IMG/VR virus record: IMGVR_UViG_3300046337_000216
Location: 1-33,734 of that record
From: a virus
DNA length: 33,734 nucleotides
Strand: one strand, 5' to 3'
Position 1 is the first letter of the stretch. Every line of letters begins with the position of its first letter. The notes under the pieces were generated by a model. The model saw only the letters and a list, made by a program, of their open reading frames with translations. It did not search any database and was not told the origin of the DNA. A program made the position numbers and the translations under genes. Positions 14,601 to 21,264 of this stretch are shown in pieces.

Positions 14601-15976
14601 TTTACATAATTATCAGCTTAACGCTATCAATCAAATTATATCCAGCCCCTATTCAGGATTGTTTCTTGATATGGGGTTGGGCTGAAGGCAAAACTGTTTC
14701 AACATTGACTGCTATAAATGAATTAATTTATGAGGAGCTTGATGTTTCTAAGGTTTTAATAATTGGCCCAAAACGTGTTGCCGAAAGTGTATGGACTGCT
14801 GAAGCTAAAAAATGGGATCACTTAAAACATTTGAAAATTGCTAAAGTTATTGGATCTGAAAAGCAACGTAAAGCAGCTTTAAGAGAAAAAGCAGATATTT
14901 ATATGATCGGCCGAGATAACATTGTTTGGCTATGTGGCCAATTCGGTGGATCAATGTTACCATTCGATATGCTCGTAATTGACGAAAGCAGTAGTTTTAA
15001 GTCGCCAAAATCATTACGCTTCAAAGCATTGAAATTAGCACAACCGTCATTTAAAAGAGTAGTTATACTTACTGGAACACCAGCGCCAAATGGATTGATT
15101 GATATTTGGAGCCAAGTCTACTTATTAGATCGCGGAAAAAGATTGGGTAAAACAATAACAGCTTACCGTGAAATCTATTTTAAGCCAGGCAAAAGGAATG
15201 GTGCTATTATTTACAATTATGATTTGCAGCAAGATGGTGAAAGTAGGATTCATGATAAAATTTCAGATATATGCATGAGCATGAAAGCAAAAGATTATCT
15301 AGACTTGCCAAAACGAATTGACAACTATATTGAGATCCAATTTCCAGCAGGTCTACAACAAAAATATGATGACTTTGAAAGGGATCAAGTTTTAGAAATG
15401 TTTTCAGATGCTGAAGATATTTCGGCAATAAATGCAGCAGCATTATCAAATAAGCTTTTACAGTTTGCAAATGGTGCCGTATATGATAACAAAAAGAACT
15501 ACCACATAATTCATGATCTAAAATTAGAAGCTGCTGAAGAAATAGTTGAAAATGCAAATGGGAAACCTGTTCTAATAGCTTATACTTATAAACACGATTT
15601 GGAACGACTTCTTGAGAAGTTAAAAAAATATAAACCAAAACAATTAAAAACTGATCAAGATATAAATGATTGGAATGCTGGCAAAATTCAAGTTATGATT
15701 ATGCATCCAGCTTCTGGTGGCCACGGTTTAAATTTACAAGCTGGCGGAAATATAATTGTTTGGTTTGGGCAAACATGGTCACTTGAGCTTTATATGCAAT
15801 TCAATGCTCGTCTAGATCGTCAAGGGCAAACTGAATCAGTTATTGTGAATCACTTAGTTGCAAGCAAAACAATTGATCAAGATGTTATAAAAGCTTTGGC
15901 AAATAAGAACACTAGACAAGAAGGATTAATGCAAGCTATCAAGTTAAAAATAGACAATTACAAAAAATTATTTTAA
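14584..15976 (+). CDS. SNF2-family helicase interrupted at Walker A (recoding or frameshift)
   Basis: The ATG at 14584 reads MLKKDSLHNYQLNAINQI and on to GLFLDMGLG, then TGA at 14683. The rest of the helicase continues in the +1 frame (from about 14681) to 15976. It contains motif II VIDESSSFKS, motif III LTGTPAPNGL, and motifs V-VI GGHGLNLQAGG and QFNARLDRQGQ. The junction reads GGG TTG GGC TGA A GGC AAA ACT. A hop from the first GGC to the second gives DMGLGKTVSTL, the exact family Walker A; a +1 shift at GGC gives DMGLGEGKT. Otherwise it is a pseudogene or sequencing error. With the join the protein has about 460 residues, normal for phage SNF2 helicases. A TTG restart at 14666 would lack the Q motif and is unlikely. 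Confidence 0.85.
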
Positions 15977-16047
15977 AAAATATTGAAAATAATTTTTTAG
16001 TTTAAAAATAAGTTGTATCTTAGCAAAACAATTAACAAGCAAAATTT
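15971..16047 (+). repeat. promoter-leader repeat, copy 1 (copy 2 at 21181-21257)
   Basis: These 77 bases differ from 21181-21257 at only four positions, all in the promoter spacer or -7 box. The 5' leader (GCAAAACAATTAACAAGCAAAATTT) is fully conserved; its core AATTAACAAGCAAAA also occurs at 8815-8829 before the polymerase gene. The conservation extends beyond the promoter boxes, so the leader itself may act in translation. Confidence 0.85.
15993..16023 (+). promoter_or_regulatory. promoter for the dCMP deaminase operon
   Basis: TTTTTTAG (15993-16000), 15-base spacer, TATCTTAG (16016-16023), then GCAAAACAATTAACAAGCAAAA. Promoter and leader are almost the same as at 21203-21257. Confidence 0.85.
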
Positions 16048-16054
16048 TAAGATC

Positions 16055-16258
16055 ATGACAGCAAATAAATTTTATATAGTAAAAGAAGGAAAAGTTTTAA
16101 CTAATCACGGAATGAAAAATTTTTGGTTTACAAACAATGAGAATTTTGCATACCCAATAGATTCTGAAATAGAAGCTAATAAAATTGCTTCTCAATACGA
16201 AGCAGATGTTGTAGAAGGATTTTCAAATTTAGCTAAATATATTTTAGAAAATGAATAA
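16055..16258 (+). CDS. small unknown early protein
   Basis: This protein has 67 residues from the ATG at 16055, which lies 31 bases after the promoter's -7 box. An upstream ATG-like extension to 16013 would start before the transcription start and is rejected. The sequence (FYIVKEGKVLTNHGMKNFWF...EIEANKIASQYEADVVEGF) suggests a small alpha/beta protein with no known motif. Its end overlaps the dCMP deaminase start by 8 bases. Confidence 0.6.
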   Translation: MTANKFYIVKEGKVLTNHGMKNFWFTNNENFAYPIDSEIEANKIASQYEADVVEGFSNLAKYILENE

Positions 16259-16667
16259 GCAAAACTTTTTAGATAGTCAATATTTGAGAATGGCAAAAAT
16301 CTGGTCCGAGAATTCTCATTGCGAGCGGCTTAAAGTTGCTGCTTTTATTGTTAAAAATGGAATGATCATTTCAGATGGTTACAATGGAACTCCTAAAGGT
16401 TTTGACAACCAATGTGAAAATAAAGATGGATCAACCAAAAATTATGTTTTACATGCTGAAGCAAATGCTCTTACAAAGATAGCCAAATCAAATAACAGTA
16501 GCGAAGGTGCAACAATCTATACCTTAGTTTCACCGTGCATCGAGTGTGCCAAGCTTATGATTCAATCAGGAATTATAAAAGTAGTTTATTCAGAAGACTA
16601 CAGACTTAGAGAAGGTATTGAATTGTTAAAACAAGCTAAAATTAAAGTTGTAAAGCTAAATGTTTAA
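16251..16667 (+). CDS. dCMP deaminase
   Basis: This 138-residue zinc deaminase converts dCMP to dUMP, the precursor for dTMP. Zinc and catalytic residues are visible: H68-A-E70 (YVLHAEANAL) and C96-x-x-C99 (SPCIECAKL). CERLKVAAFIVKNG and SDGYNGTPKGFDNQCE are typical of the ComEB/phage dCMP deaminase group. It works with the dUTPase and thymidylate-synthase-family genes downstream. If the latter uses dCMP, as its sequence suggests, the two enzymes would compete for the same pool. Confidence 0.9.
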   Translation: MNKQNFLDSQYLRMAKIWSENSHCERLKVAAFIVKNGMIISDGYNGTPKGFDNQCENKDGSTKNYVLHAEANALTKIAKSNNSSEGATIYTLVSPCIECAKLMIQSGIIKVVYSEDYRLREGIELLKQAKIKVVKLNV

Positions 16668-16684
16668 GAGCACTTTATTTTCCT

Positions 16685-16780
16685 GCTAAGGTTTATGCTT
16701 AGCTATTTATTTGCTGGCCAATCAAAGTTAATCATTGGCTAAAATCTTTTTGAGATAACTTTTGTAGATTAAACAAAAGT
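16685..16780 (+). ncRNA. three consecutive hairpins in the leader region of a tRNA-like element
   Basis: There are three hairpins: GCTAAG / CTTAGC with a 7-base loop (16685-16703), GCCAAT / ATTGGC with an 11-base loop (16717-16739), and ACTTTTGT / ACAAAAGT with a 7-base loop (16758-16780). None has a T tract. They occupy the gap between the deaminase gene and the tRNA-like element at 16810, so a structured non-coding RNA of about 200 bases ending in the tRNA-like part is possible. Whether it is a separate RNA or part of the operon mRNA cannot be seen. Confidence 0.45.
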
Positions 16781-16809
16781 CTACTTGGAAACAGAAGTAT
16801 CTGAATGGG

Positions 16810-16877
16810 TACCGGATAGCTCAACGGTAGAGCCTAAGCCTAGCCTAATGATATTGGTTCGAATCCAATTCCGGTAA
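16810..16877 (+). tRNA. tRNA-like element with collapsed anticodon arm
   Basis: The acceptor stem TACCGGA / TCCGGTA (16810-16816, 16870-16876) has seven perfect pairs. The D stem is GCTC / GAGC (16819-16822, 16830-16833), and the T arm ATTGG-TTCGAAT-CCAAT (16853-16869) is perfect. Only 19 bases lie between D and T stems, against the usual 22-23. They form no 5-bp anticodon stem; at best TAAG / CTAA with a mismatch. It should not decode normally. It shares its design with the element at 8718: strong acceptor and T arms, an abnormal anticodon region, and a position between co-directional genes. Confidence 0.6.
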
Positions 16878-16908
16878 CAAAATAACAAAATAATAAAAAC
16901 TAAATACG

Positions 16909-17187
16909 ATGGCTAATATTTTAGAAGCAGCAGATCAAATCGTGAATCATAGATCAGAAGAAAAAAATAGACAATACGGTCCATTTGAAGATTCTATGGA
17001 GAGAATGAAAACAATATTTAATGCAATGACTGGATTGGAACTTGAAACTAAGCACATGTATGTTGCTATGGTTGCATTGAAATTCTCAAGAGAAGCATAC
17101 AATCACAAAGAAGACAATCTTTTAGATGCAGTTGCATATATTGGAGCAATGAATAACTACATTGAAAATCAAGAGCTTACAAAATAA
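16909..17187 (+). CDS. small phage protein of the DUF6378 type
   Basis: This 92-residue helical protein has ILEAADQIVNHRSEEKNRQYGPFED, MYVAMVALKFSREAYNHKEDNLLDA and VAYIGAMNNYIE. This pattern (R-x(6)-YG near the start, K-x-SR in the middle, DN-x-x-D-x-x-AY at the end) is common in phages and resembles DUF6378. All-helical shape and Asp/Glu/Lys positions recall MazG-like nucleotide pyrophosphohydrolases, but I cannot confirm activity. It lies between the tRNA-like element and the adenine methyltransferase, among nucleotide genes. Confidence 0.6.
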   Translation: MANILEAADQIVNHRSEEKNRQYGPFEDSMERMKTIFNAMTGLELETKHMYVAMVALKFSREAYNHKEDNLLDAVAYIGAMNNYIENQELTK

Positions 17188-17188
17188 T

Positions 17189-17938
17189 ATGGAATCACAA
17201 GTAATATTTGGAGAGTGTTTACAGGAGATGGCAAAATTGCCTAGCAAATCAATTGATATGATATTGTGCGACCTACCTTATGGAACTACTGCTTGTAAAT
17301 GGGATCAGATAATTCCATTTGATAAAATGTGGTCACAATACAATAGATTAATAAAAGACGGTGGAGCTATAGTTTTAACAGCTTGTCAGCCTTTCACTAC
17401 TGCTTTAGTAGCTAGCAATATTAAAAATTACAGGCATTCTTGGCAATGGATTAAAAATATGCCAACAGGTGCTTTTATGGCAAAATATATGCCTATGAAA
17501 AGCAACGAGGATGTCTTAGTGTTTGGAAATAGTAAAGTAAACTACTATCCAAAAATGGTAAAAAGAACAGAAGAAGAATATAAACTAGCTTTTAGAAAAA
17601 ACGACAGTAAAAGCTGGGGAAACAATATACAAGGTCAAACATCAAACATTATAAAAAGAAAATCAGCAGAAGAGCAGTGGTATAAAATGCCAACCAATAT
17701 ATTAAACTTTCCAAAGGAGTCAATAAGAGATGGATCTAAACATCCGACTCAAAAACCTGTTGCGCTCTTTCAATATTTAATAGAAACGTATACGCTGCCT
17801 GGTCAAATAGTTTTAGATAATTGTGCGGGGTCTGGAACAACGGCTATTGCTTGCATAACTACAAGCAGAAAATATATATTAATAGAGAACAATGAAGACT
17901 ATATAGATATGATTAACAAAAGATTAGAAATATTTTAA
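17189..17938 (+). CDS. DNA N6-adenine or N4-cytosine methyltransferase
   Basis: This 249-residue SAM-dependent DNA amino-methyltransferase starts at the ATG at 17189; an upstream TTG at 17162 would overlap the previous gene. Catalytic motif IV DLPYGTTACKWD (28-39, DPPY type) comes first and the SAM-binding motif LDNCAGSGTTAIA (about 207-219) near the end, which is the beta-class order. HPTQKPVALFQYLIETYT precedes motif I, as usual. It probably protects phage DNA from host restriction. No partner endonuclease is present, and the target cannot be read from sequence. Confidence 0.9.
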   Translation: MESQVIFGECLQEMAKLPSKSIDMILCDLPYGTTACKWDQIIPFDKMWSQYNRLIKDGGAIVLTACQPFTTALVASNIKNYRHSWQWIKNMPTGAFMAKYMPMKSNEDVLVFGNSKVNYYPKMVKRTEEEYKLAFRKNDSKSWGNNIQGQTSNIIKRKSAEEQWYKMPTNILNFPKESIRDGSKHPTQKPVALFQYLIETYTLPGQIVLDNCAGSGTTAIACITTSRKYILIENNEDYIDMINKRLEIF

Positions 17939-17967
17939 AAAATATTTTTAAAATAAGTTAAAAATAA

Positions 17968-17998
17968 TTTTTTAGTTTGAAATTAAGTAGTACATTAG
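17968..17998 (+). promoter_or_regulatory. promoter for the gene at 18030
   Basis: TTTTTTAG (17968-17975), 15-base spacer, TACATTAG (17991-17998), then GCAAAATAAATAATCATT. The architecture is the same as that of the other early promoters. Confidence 0.8.
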
Positions 17999-18029
17999 CA
18001 AAATAAATAATCATTTAAAAAATATCAAA

Positions 18030-18749
18030 ATGAAAGCAAAACTTTATGTTTTAGGAAAAGAGCAAGAAATTAGATTAGCTGACGGCAAACAATTTTTTGC
18101 AACTGAAAACGAATCAAATGAAGAATTCGTTGCAAGAGTAGTTACATTAGTAAAAGAAGAATATTTAGAGGATGTTGAAATCCACGAAGTATTGTTTGCA
18201 AACTTAAACAAGTATGCTACTGATCAATTAAAAACCGCTTATGAAAAAGCTATTGGAGTTCATGCTCAGATGTTGAAACAAATTCTTGAATCTAGAGGTG
18301 TAGAACTTGAAGCAAAACCATTGCCTGAAGCAGTTGTAAAAGCTTCTAAAACTGCTGCTAAAGTAGTAGAAGAAATTAAAGAAAAAGCTCCTAAAGGAAA
18401 AGCTTGGTCAAAATCAGGAACTGTTGAAGAATCAGCTGAAGCTTCTGAAACACCTAAAGCTGAAAAAGCTCCTAAAGCTGAAAAAGCTCCTAAGGTTAAA
18501 AAAGAAAAAGTTGCATTCAAAGGATATACCGCTGAACAACTTGCTGATGCAAAATCTAAAGTTGGTCTAGATATATCTTTTACATCATTCAAAAATGAAA
18601 TCAATTTGCCTGGCAAAATCACTTCGATAATTGTTGACAAAAGAACTGGAAGAACTTATTTCAGAATCAGAGTAACAAGAGAAGATGGAAGCAACAAAGA
18701 ACTTATGCATGTTTTAATCACGAATCCTTCAATTAAAATTGCAAAGTAA
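18030..18749 (+). CDS. Lys/Ala-rich protein with PKAEKA linker, possible nucleic-acid-binding
   Basis: The 239-residue protein has an N-terminal acidic domain (1-90), a low-complexity linker rich in Lys, Ala, Glu and Pro (about 95-165) with two tandem PKAEKA units, and a basic beta-rich C-terminal domain (about 170-239: INLPGKITSIIVDKRTGRTY and FRIRVTREDGSNKELMHV). The linker resembles histone H1-like tails and the linker of the protein at 6439. A DNA or RNA-binding role is plausible. It has its own promoter and terminator, so it is a separate, possibly abundant, transcript. Confidence 0.6.
   Translation: MKAKLYVLGKEQEIRLADGKQFFATENESNEEFVARVVTLVKEEYLEDVEIHEVLFANLNKYATDQLKTAYEKAIGVHAQMLKQILESRGVELEAKPLPEAVVKASKTAAKVVEEIKEKAPKGKAWSKSGTVEESAEASETPKAEKAPKAEKAPKVKKEKVAFKGYTAEQLADAKSKVGLDISFTSFKNEINLPGKITSIIVDKRTGRTYFRIRVTREDGSNKELMHVLITNPSIKIAK
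18453..18488 (+). repeat. 18-bp tandem repeat in the linker of the gene at 18030
   Basis: Two exact copies of CCTAAAGCTGAAAAAGCT encode PKAEKA twice. The copy number could vary in frame. Confidence 0.85.
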
Positions 18750-18758
18750 ATTTACAAT

Positions 18759-18790
18759 AGTGCCTCTACTAACATAGAGGCACTTATTTT
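18759..18790 (+). terminator. intrinsic terminator
   Basis: A 10-bp stem AGTGCCTCTA / TAGAGGCACT with loop CTAACA is followed by TATTTTC. It begins 9 bases after the stop of the gene at 18030. The T run is short, so partial read-through into the methyltransferase gene is likely. Confidence 0.75.
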
Positions 18791-18816
18791 CAATCAAAAT
18801 TTAAAAACAAGTAAAT

Positions 18817-19596
18817 ATGTCAAAAGAAAAAAAAGTGTACAACACAACTGATCTAAGTCCAGATACAGCATTTGAGCGCCATGTATTTCATAGAGATCAA
18901 TTTGCCCATTACTTAAGATGGACTCACATTTTAAAAGAAGCAAAGATTGGTGAAAAAGTAGTAGATTTTGGAAGCGGATCTGGAAATCTTGCTGAAGTCT
19001 TATATCGCAATAAATTCAAACAAGCAAGTTATGTTGGGATCGATATTCGTGAAAAAACAATTGCTGCTGCTAATCAAAAATTTGCCAATGTAGATTGGAT
19101 TGATTTTAAAGCAGCAGATTTATGTATGAATGATTTTCCATATCATGAATTGCAAGGTGACAAAGTTTGTTCATTTGAAGTGCTTGAGCATGTTGGTAAG
19201 CAAAATGCTAATGTTTTCATGGAGAACTTTAAAGCATGTGGAAATGAAAATGCTTTATATTATATTTCAACACCAAACCACGATGCTCATGTTGGTGCTG
19301 CTGGAAATCATACCTATGATTCTGGTGATGGTAGAGGAGTTGCCGTACAAGAGTTTACTCATGAAGAACTTCAAAAACTTTTTGAAGAACATTTTGAAGT
19401 TGTTCGCAAATTTGGAACATTCGCTTCAATTAGAGACTATAAGCCTCTAATGAATGATTGGCAAAAAGAAATGTTTCAAGCGTTAAGTGCTTATTATGAT
19501 TCGAATTTGTTATCAAATATGATGGCACCTTTATTTCCTGAAAATTCTCGCAATACTTTATGGGTGTTGAAAAGAAAAGACGACGATTTATTTTAA
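18817..19596 (+). CDS. class I SAM-dependent methyltransferase
   Basis: The 259-residue protein has a Rossmann methyltransferase core: motif I VVDFGSGSGNLAE (48-60), acidic post-I YVGIDIRE, and motif IV-like VCSFEVLEHVG. A C-terminal extension with DYKPLMNDWQKEMFQALSAY follows. The substrate is not evident. It belongs to the UbiE/methyltransferase-11 group, which includes small-molecule, lipid and sugar enzymes. Its place next to dUTPase and a thymidylate-synthase-family enzyme allows a role in DNA base modification, but that is only inference. No promoter is seen; it may be read through the terminator at 18759. Confidence 0.8.
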   Translation: MSKEKKVYNTTDLSPDTAFERHVFHRDQFAHYLRWTHILKEAKIGEKVVDFGSGSGNLAEVLYRNKFKQASYVGIDIREKTIAAANQKFANVDWIDFKAADLCMNDFPYHELQGDKVCSFEVLEHVGKQNANVFMENFKACGNENALYYISTPNHDAHVGAAGNHTYDSGDGRGVAVQEFTHEELQKLFEEHFEVVRKFGTFASIRDYKPLMNDWQKEMFQALSAYYDSNLLSNMMAPLFPENSRNTLWVLKRKDDDLF

Positions 19597-19613
19597 ACAA
19601 ATTATTTTTAAAT

Positions 19614-20054
19614 ATGAAAATAGCAGTAATTAGAGATGTAAAAGTGCCGGTAAGAGGCACTGACAAATCAGCTGGAATTGATTTTTTCGTTCCAAATGAT
19701 TATAAAGGTAAAACCAAATTGACACCAGGTGAAAGCGTTTTAATTCCATCAGGAATCAGAGCAAATGTACCGGCTGGATTTATGTTGACAGCATTTAACA
19801 AATCTGGAGTTGCAACCAAAAAATCATTGATTGTTGGTGCAGCAGTTGTTGACGAAGACTACCAAGGTGAAATTCATATTCACCTATTGAATGCTGGTGA
19901 AGATGTTGCAACATTTGAAACCGGAGATAAAATTGTCCAATTCATTTTAGTTCCTGTGAGTTACTTAAATGTTGAAGTTGTTGACAATACAATTTTGTTT
20001 GCTGAAGCTTCTCAACGTGGTGAAGGTGGATTTGGATCAACTGGAACAAAATAA
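19614..20054 (+). CDS. dut: dUTPase
   Basis: This 146-residue trimeric-type dUTP pyrophosphatase hydrolyses dUTP to dUMP, keeps uracil out of phage DNA and supplies dUMP. All five motifs are present: DKSAGIDFF (17-25), FNKSGVA (61-67), GAAVVDEDYQGEIHIHLLN (75-93), GDKIVQFILVPV (104-115) and the C-terminal RGEGGFGSTG (135-144). The ATG at 19614 was chosen because it opens directly on the first strand; a GTG start at 19560 would overlap the methyltransferase gene. Confidence 0.95.
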   Translation: MKIAVIRDVKVPVRGTDKSAGIDFFVPNDYKGKTKLTPGESVLIPSGIRANVPAGFMLTAFNKSGVATKKSLIVGAAVVDEDYQGEIHIHLLNAGEDVATFETGDKIVQFILVPVSYLNVEVVDNTILFAEASQRGEGGFGSTGTK

Positions 20055-20058
20055 AGCT

Positions 20059-20703
20059 ATGAATTTAAACTTCAAAAATGCTGATCAAGCATTTGCTTTT
20101 ATGTATGATCACATAAATACAATGGGCTCTGAGTGCGGTAACGGCACTCGGAGAATGTTGAATATTGGATTCTATATTCTTGAGCCATCTGACAATCTTA
20201 TTTCAACTGACTTTAGAAATTGGAATAAAAAATATGCTGATCGAGAATTGGAATGGTATTTGTCTGAAAACCGAAGCGTCGAAGAACTTAAAAAGTTTGC
20301 GCCTATTTGGGGCACTATGCATAACGGTGATAACATTGTCAACAGTAATTATGGATTTGCTTGGAATGAAAATAGCCAACTTGAAAAAGTAGTTGAACAA
20401 TTAAAGCAAAATACAAACAATCGCCAAGCTTGGATCACTATATTCGATGGCAAAAGAAAAGATCAATACCAGAATGATACTCCGTGCACTCTGAACATAG
20501 GATTTATTGTTGATCAAGGAAAGTTATGTATGATGATTTTGATGCGCTCTAATGATCTGTGGTATGGTTTTTGCAATGATCAATATTGCTTTTCATATCT
20601 TCAAAAGCAGGTTGCTGAAAAATTAGAACTTGAAATCGGTTGGTATTATCATTATGCTGCTGATCTTCATATTTACGAGAAACATTATAATCTAAATGAG
20701 TAG
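20059..20703 (+). CDS. thymidylate-synthase-family enzyme, possible dCMP hydroxymethylase
   Basis: The 214-residue protein has the thymidylate synthase fold, shorter than ThyA (264 in E. coli). Motifs are GNGTRRML (N-terminal phosphate loop), catalytic Cys143 (DTPCTLNIGF) and MRSNDLWYGFCNDQYCFSYL (162-181). In ThyA this last motif reads S-x-D-x3-G-x-x-x-N, and that Asn reads dUMP. Here Asp174 replaces it, the change known from dCMP hydroxymethylases such as T4 gp42. The substrate may therefore be dCMP. It follows dUTPase by 4 bases. The ATG at 20059 is preferred to an upstream in-frame start inside the dUTPase gene. Confidence 0.8.
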   Translation: MNLNFKNADQAFAFMYDHINTMGSECGNGTRRMLNIGFYILEPSDNLISTDFRNWNKKYADRELEWYLSENRSVEELKKFAPIWGTMHNGDNIVNSNYGFAWNENSQLEKVVEQLKQNTNNRQAWITIFDGKRKDQYQNDTPCTLNIGFIVDQGKLCMMILMRSNDLWYGFCNDQYCFSYLQKQVAEKLELEIGWYYHYAADLHIYEKHYNLNE

Positions 20704-20705
20704 TT

Positions 20706-21029
20706 ATGAAAACACAAGAAGAAATTTATTTGGATCTTAAAAAGGTAGCAGAAGACGAAGAACAAAATGTGTCAGCTAAAAATAAAAGCTTGACTTCAGC
20801 AGGAAGAAAATATTTTTTATTTCCGCAATTGAAATTAGCTGGATTCGATACTTTTGAAAAAGTAGTCGCTGAATATGAAAAGATTACTAATAAACAATCA
20901 ACTTGCTCAAAGTCAATTAGAGAATCTATTGCAACACTTTGCCAATACGTTCTTGAAGAATTTGACAACCAAAAAGTGGAAGAAGTTAAACCTAAAAAAC
21001 CAAGAAAAAATGCAAAAGCAAAGTCCTAG
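20706..21029 (+). CDS. unknown helical basic-tailed protein
   Basis: The 107-residue protein starts 2 bases after the thymidylate-synthase-family gene. It is largely helical (EEIYLDLKKVAEDEEQNVSA, then FDTFEKVVAEYEKI) with a strongly basic C-terminus (KPKKPRKNAKAKS) that could bind nucleic acid. I recognise no family. It overlaps the next small gene by 20 bases. Confidence 0.6.
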   Translation: MKTQEEIYLDLKKVAEDEEQNVSAKNKSLTSAGRKYFLFPQLKLAGFDTFEKVVAEYEKITNKQSTCSKSIRESIATLCQYVLEEFDNQKVEEVKPKKPRKNAKAKS

Positions 21030-21111
21030 ATGCAATCATACTTTTGTTGTTCAAGATCCACAGTGGCAAAAATGTTCAACTTGTGGATTAATTAAACCAA
21101 ATTTAGCTTAA
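21010..21111 (+). CDS. 33-residue zinc-ribbon-like mini-protein
   Basis: This short ORF begins inside the end of the previous gene and encodes a sequence with CNHTF and CSTCGLIKP, that is C-x-H...C-x-x-C spaced like half a zinc ribbon, with a central Trp (QWQKC). The regular metal-ligand pattern argues that it is real despite its size. It is the last gene before the terminator at 21135. Similar mini zinc ribbons occur in phages; the function is unknown. Confidence 0.6.
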   Translation: MQKQSPRCNHTFVVQDPQWQKCSTCGLIKPNLA

Positions 21112-21134
21112 AATTTTTTAAATTGTAATTATTT

Positions 21135-21165
21135 AAAAGCCAGCAATTTAGCTGGCTTTTTTATT
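21135..21165 (+). terminator. intrinsic terminator
   Basis: A 10-bp stem AAAAGCCAGC / GCTGGCTTTT with loop AATTTA is followed by a T run (TTATTTT). It ends the nucleotide-metabolism transcript 24 bases after the zinc mini-protein stop. Confidence 0.9.
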
Positions 21166-21202
21166 TTAAATGAAAATTATTTTTAAAAAATATTGAAAAT
21201 AA

Positions 21203-21233
21203 TTTTTTAGTTTAAGAAACAGTTGTATATTAG
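21203..21233 (+). promoter_or_regulatory. promoter of the distal early operon
   Basis: TTTTTTAG (21203-21210), 15-base spacer, TATATTAG (21226-21233). The surrounding 77 bases (21181-21257) repeat the promoter-leader at 15971-16047. It follows the terminator at 21135. Confidence 0.85.
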
Positions 21234-21264
21234 CAAAACAATTAACAAGCAAAATTTAATTATT

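Noticed and set aside
14666-15976. SNF2 helicase starting at TTG 14666
   Set aside because: It would drop the Q-motif region and the DMG part of Walker A that are present in the upstream frame from 14584. The break is better described as an interruption of one gene.
16013-16054. N-terminal extensions reading through the promoter leaders (also 21223-21264)
   Set aside because: Both begin inside the -7 box, and the near-identical residues simply translate the duplicated leader. The later ATGs fit the mRNA.
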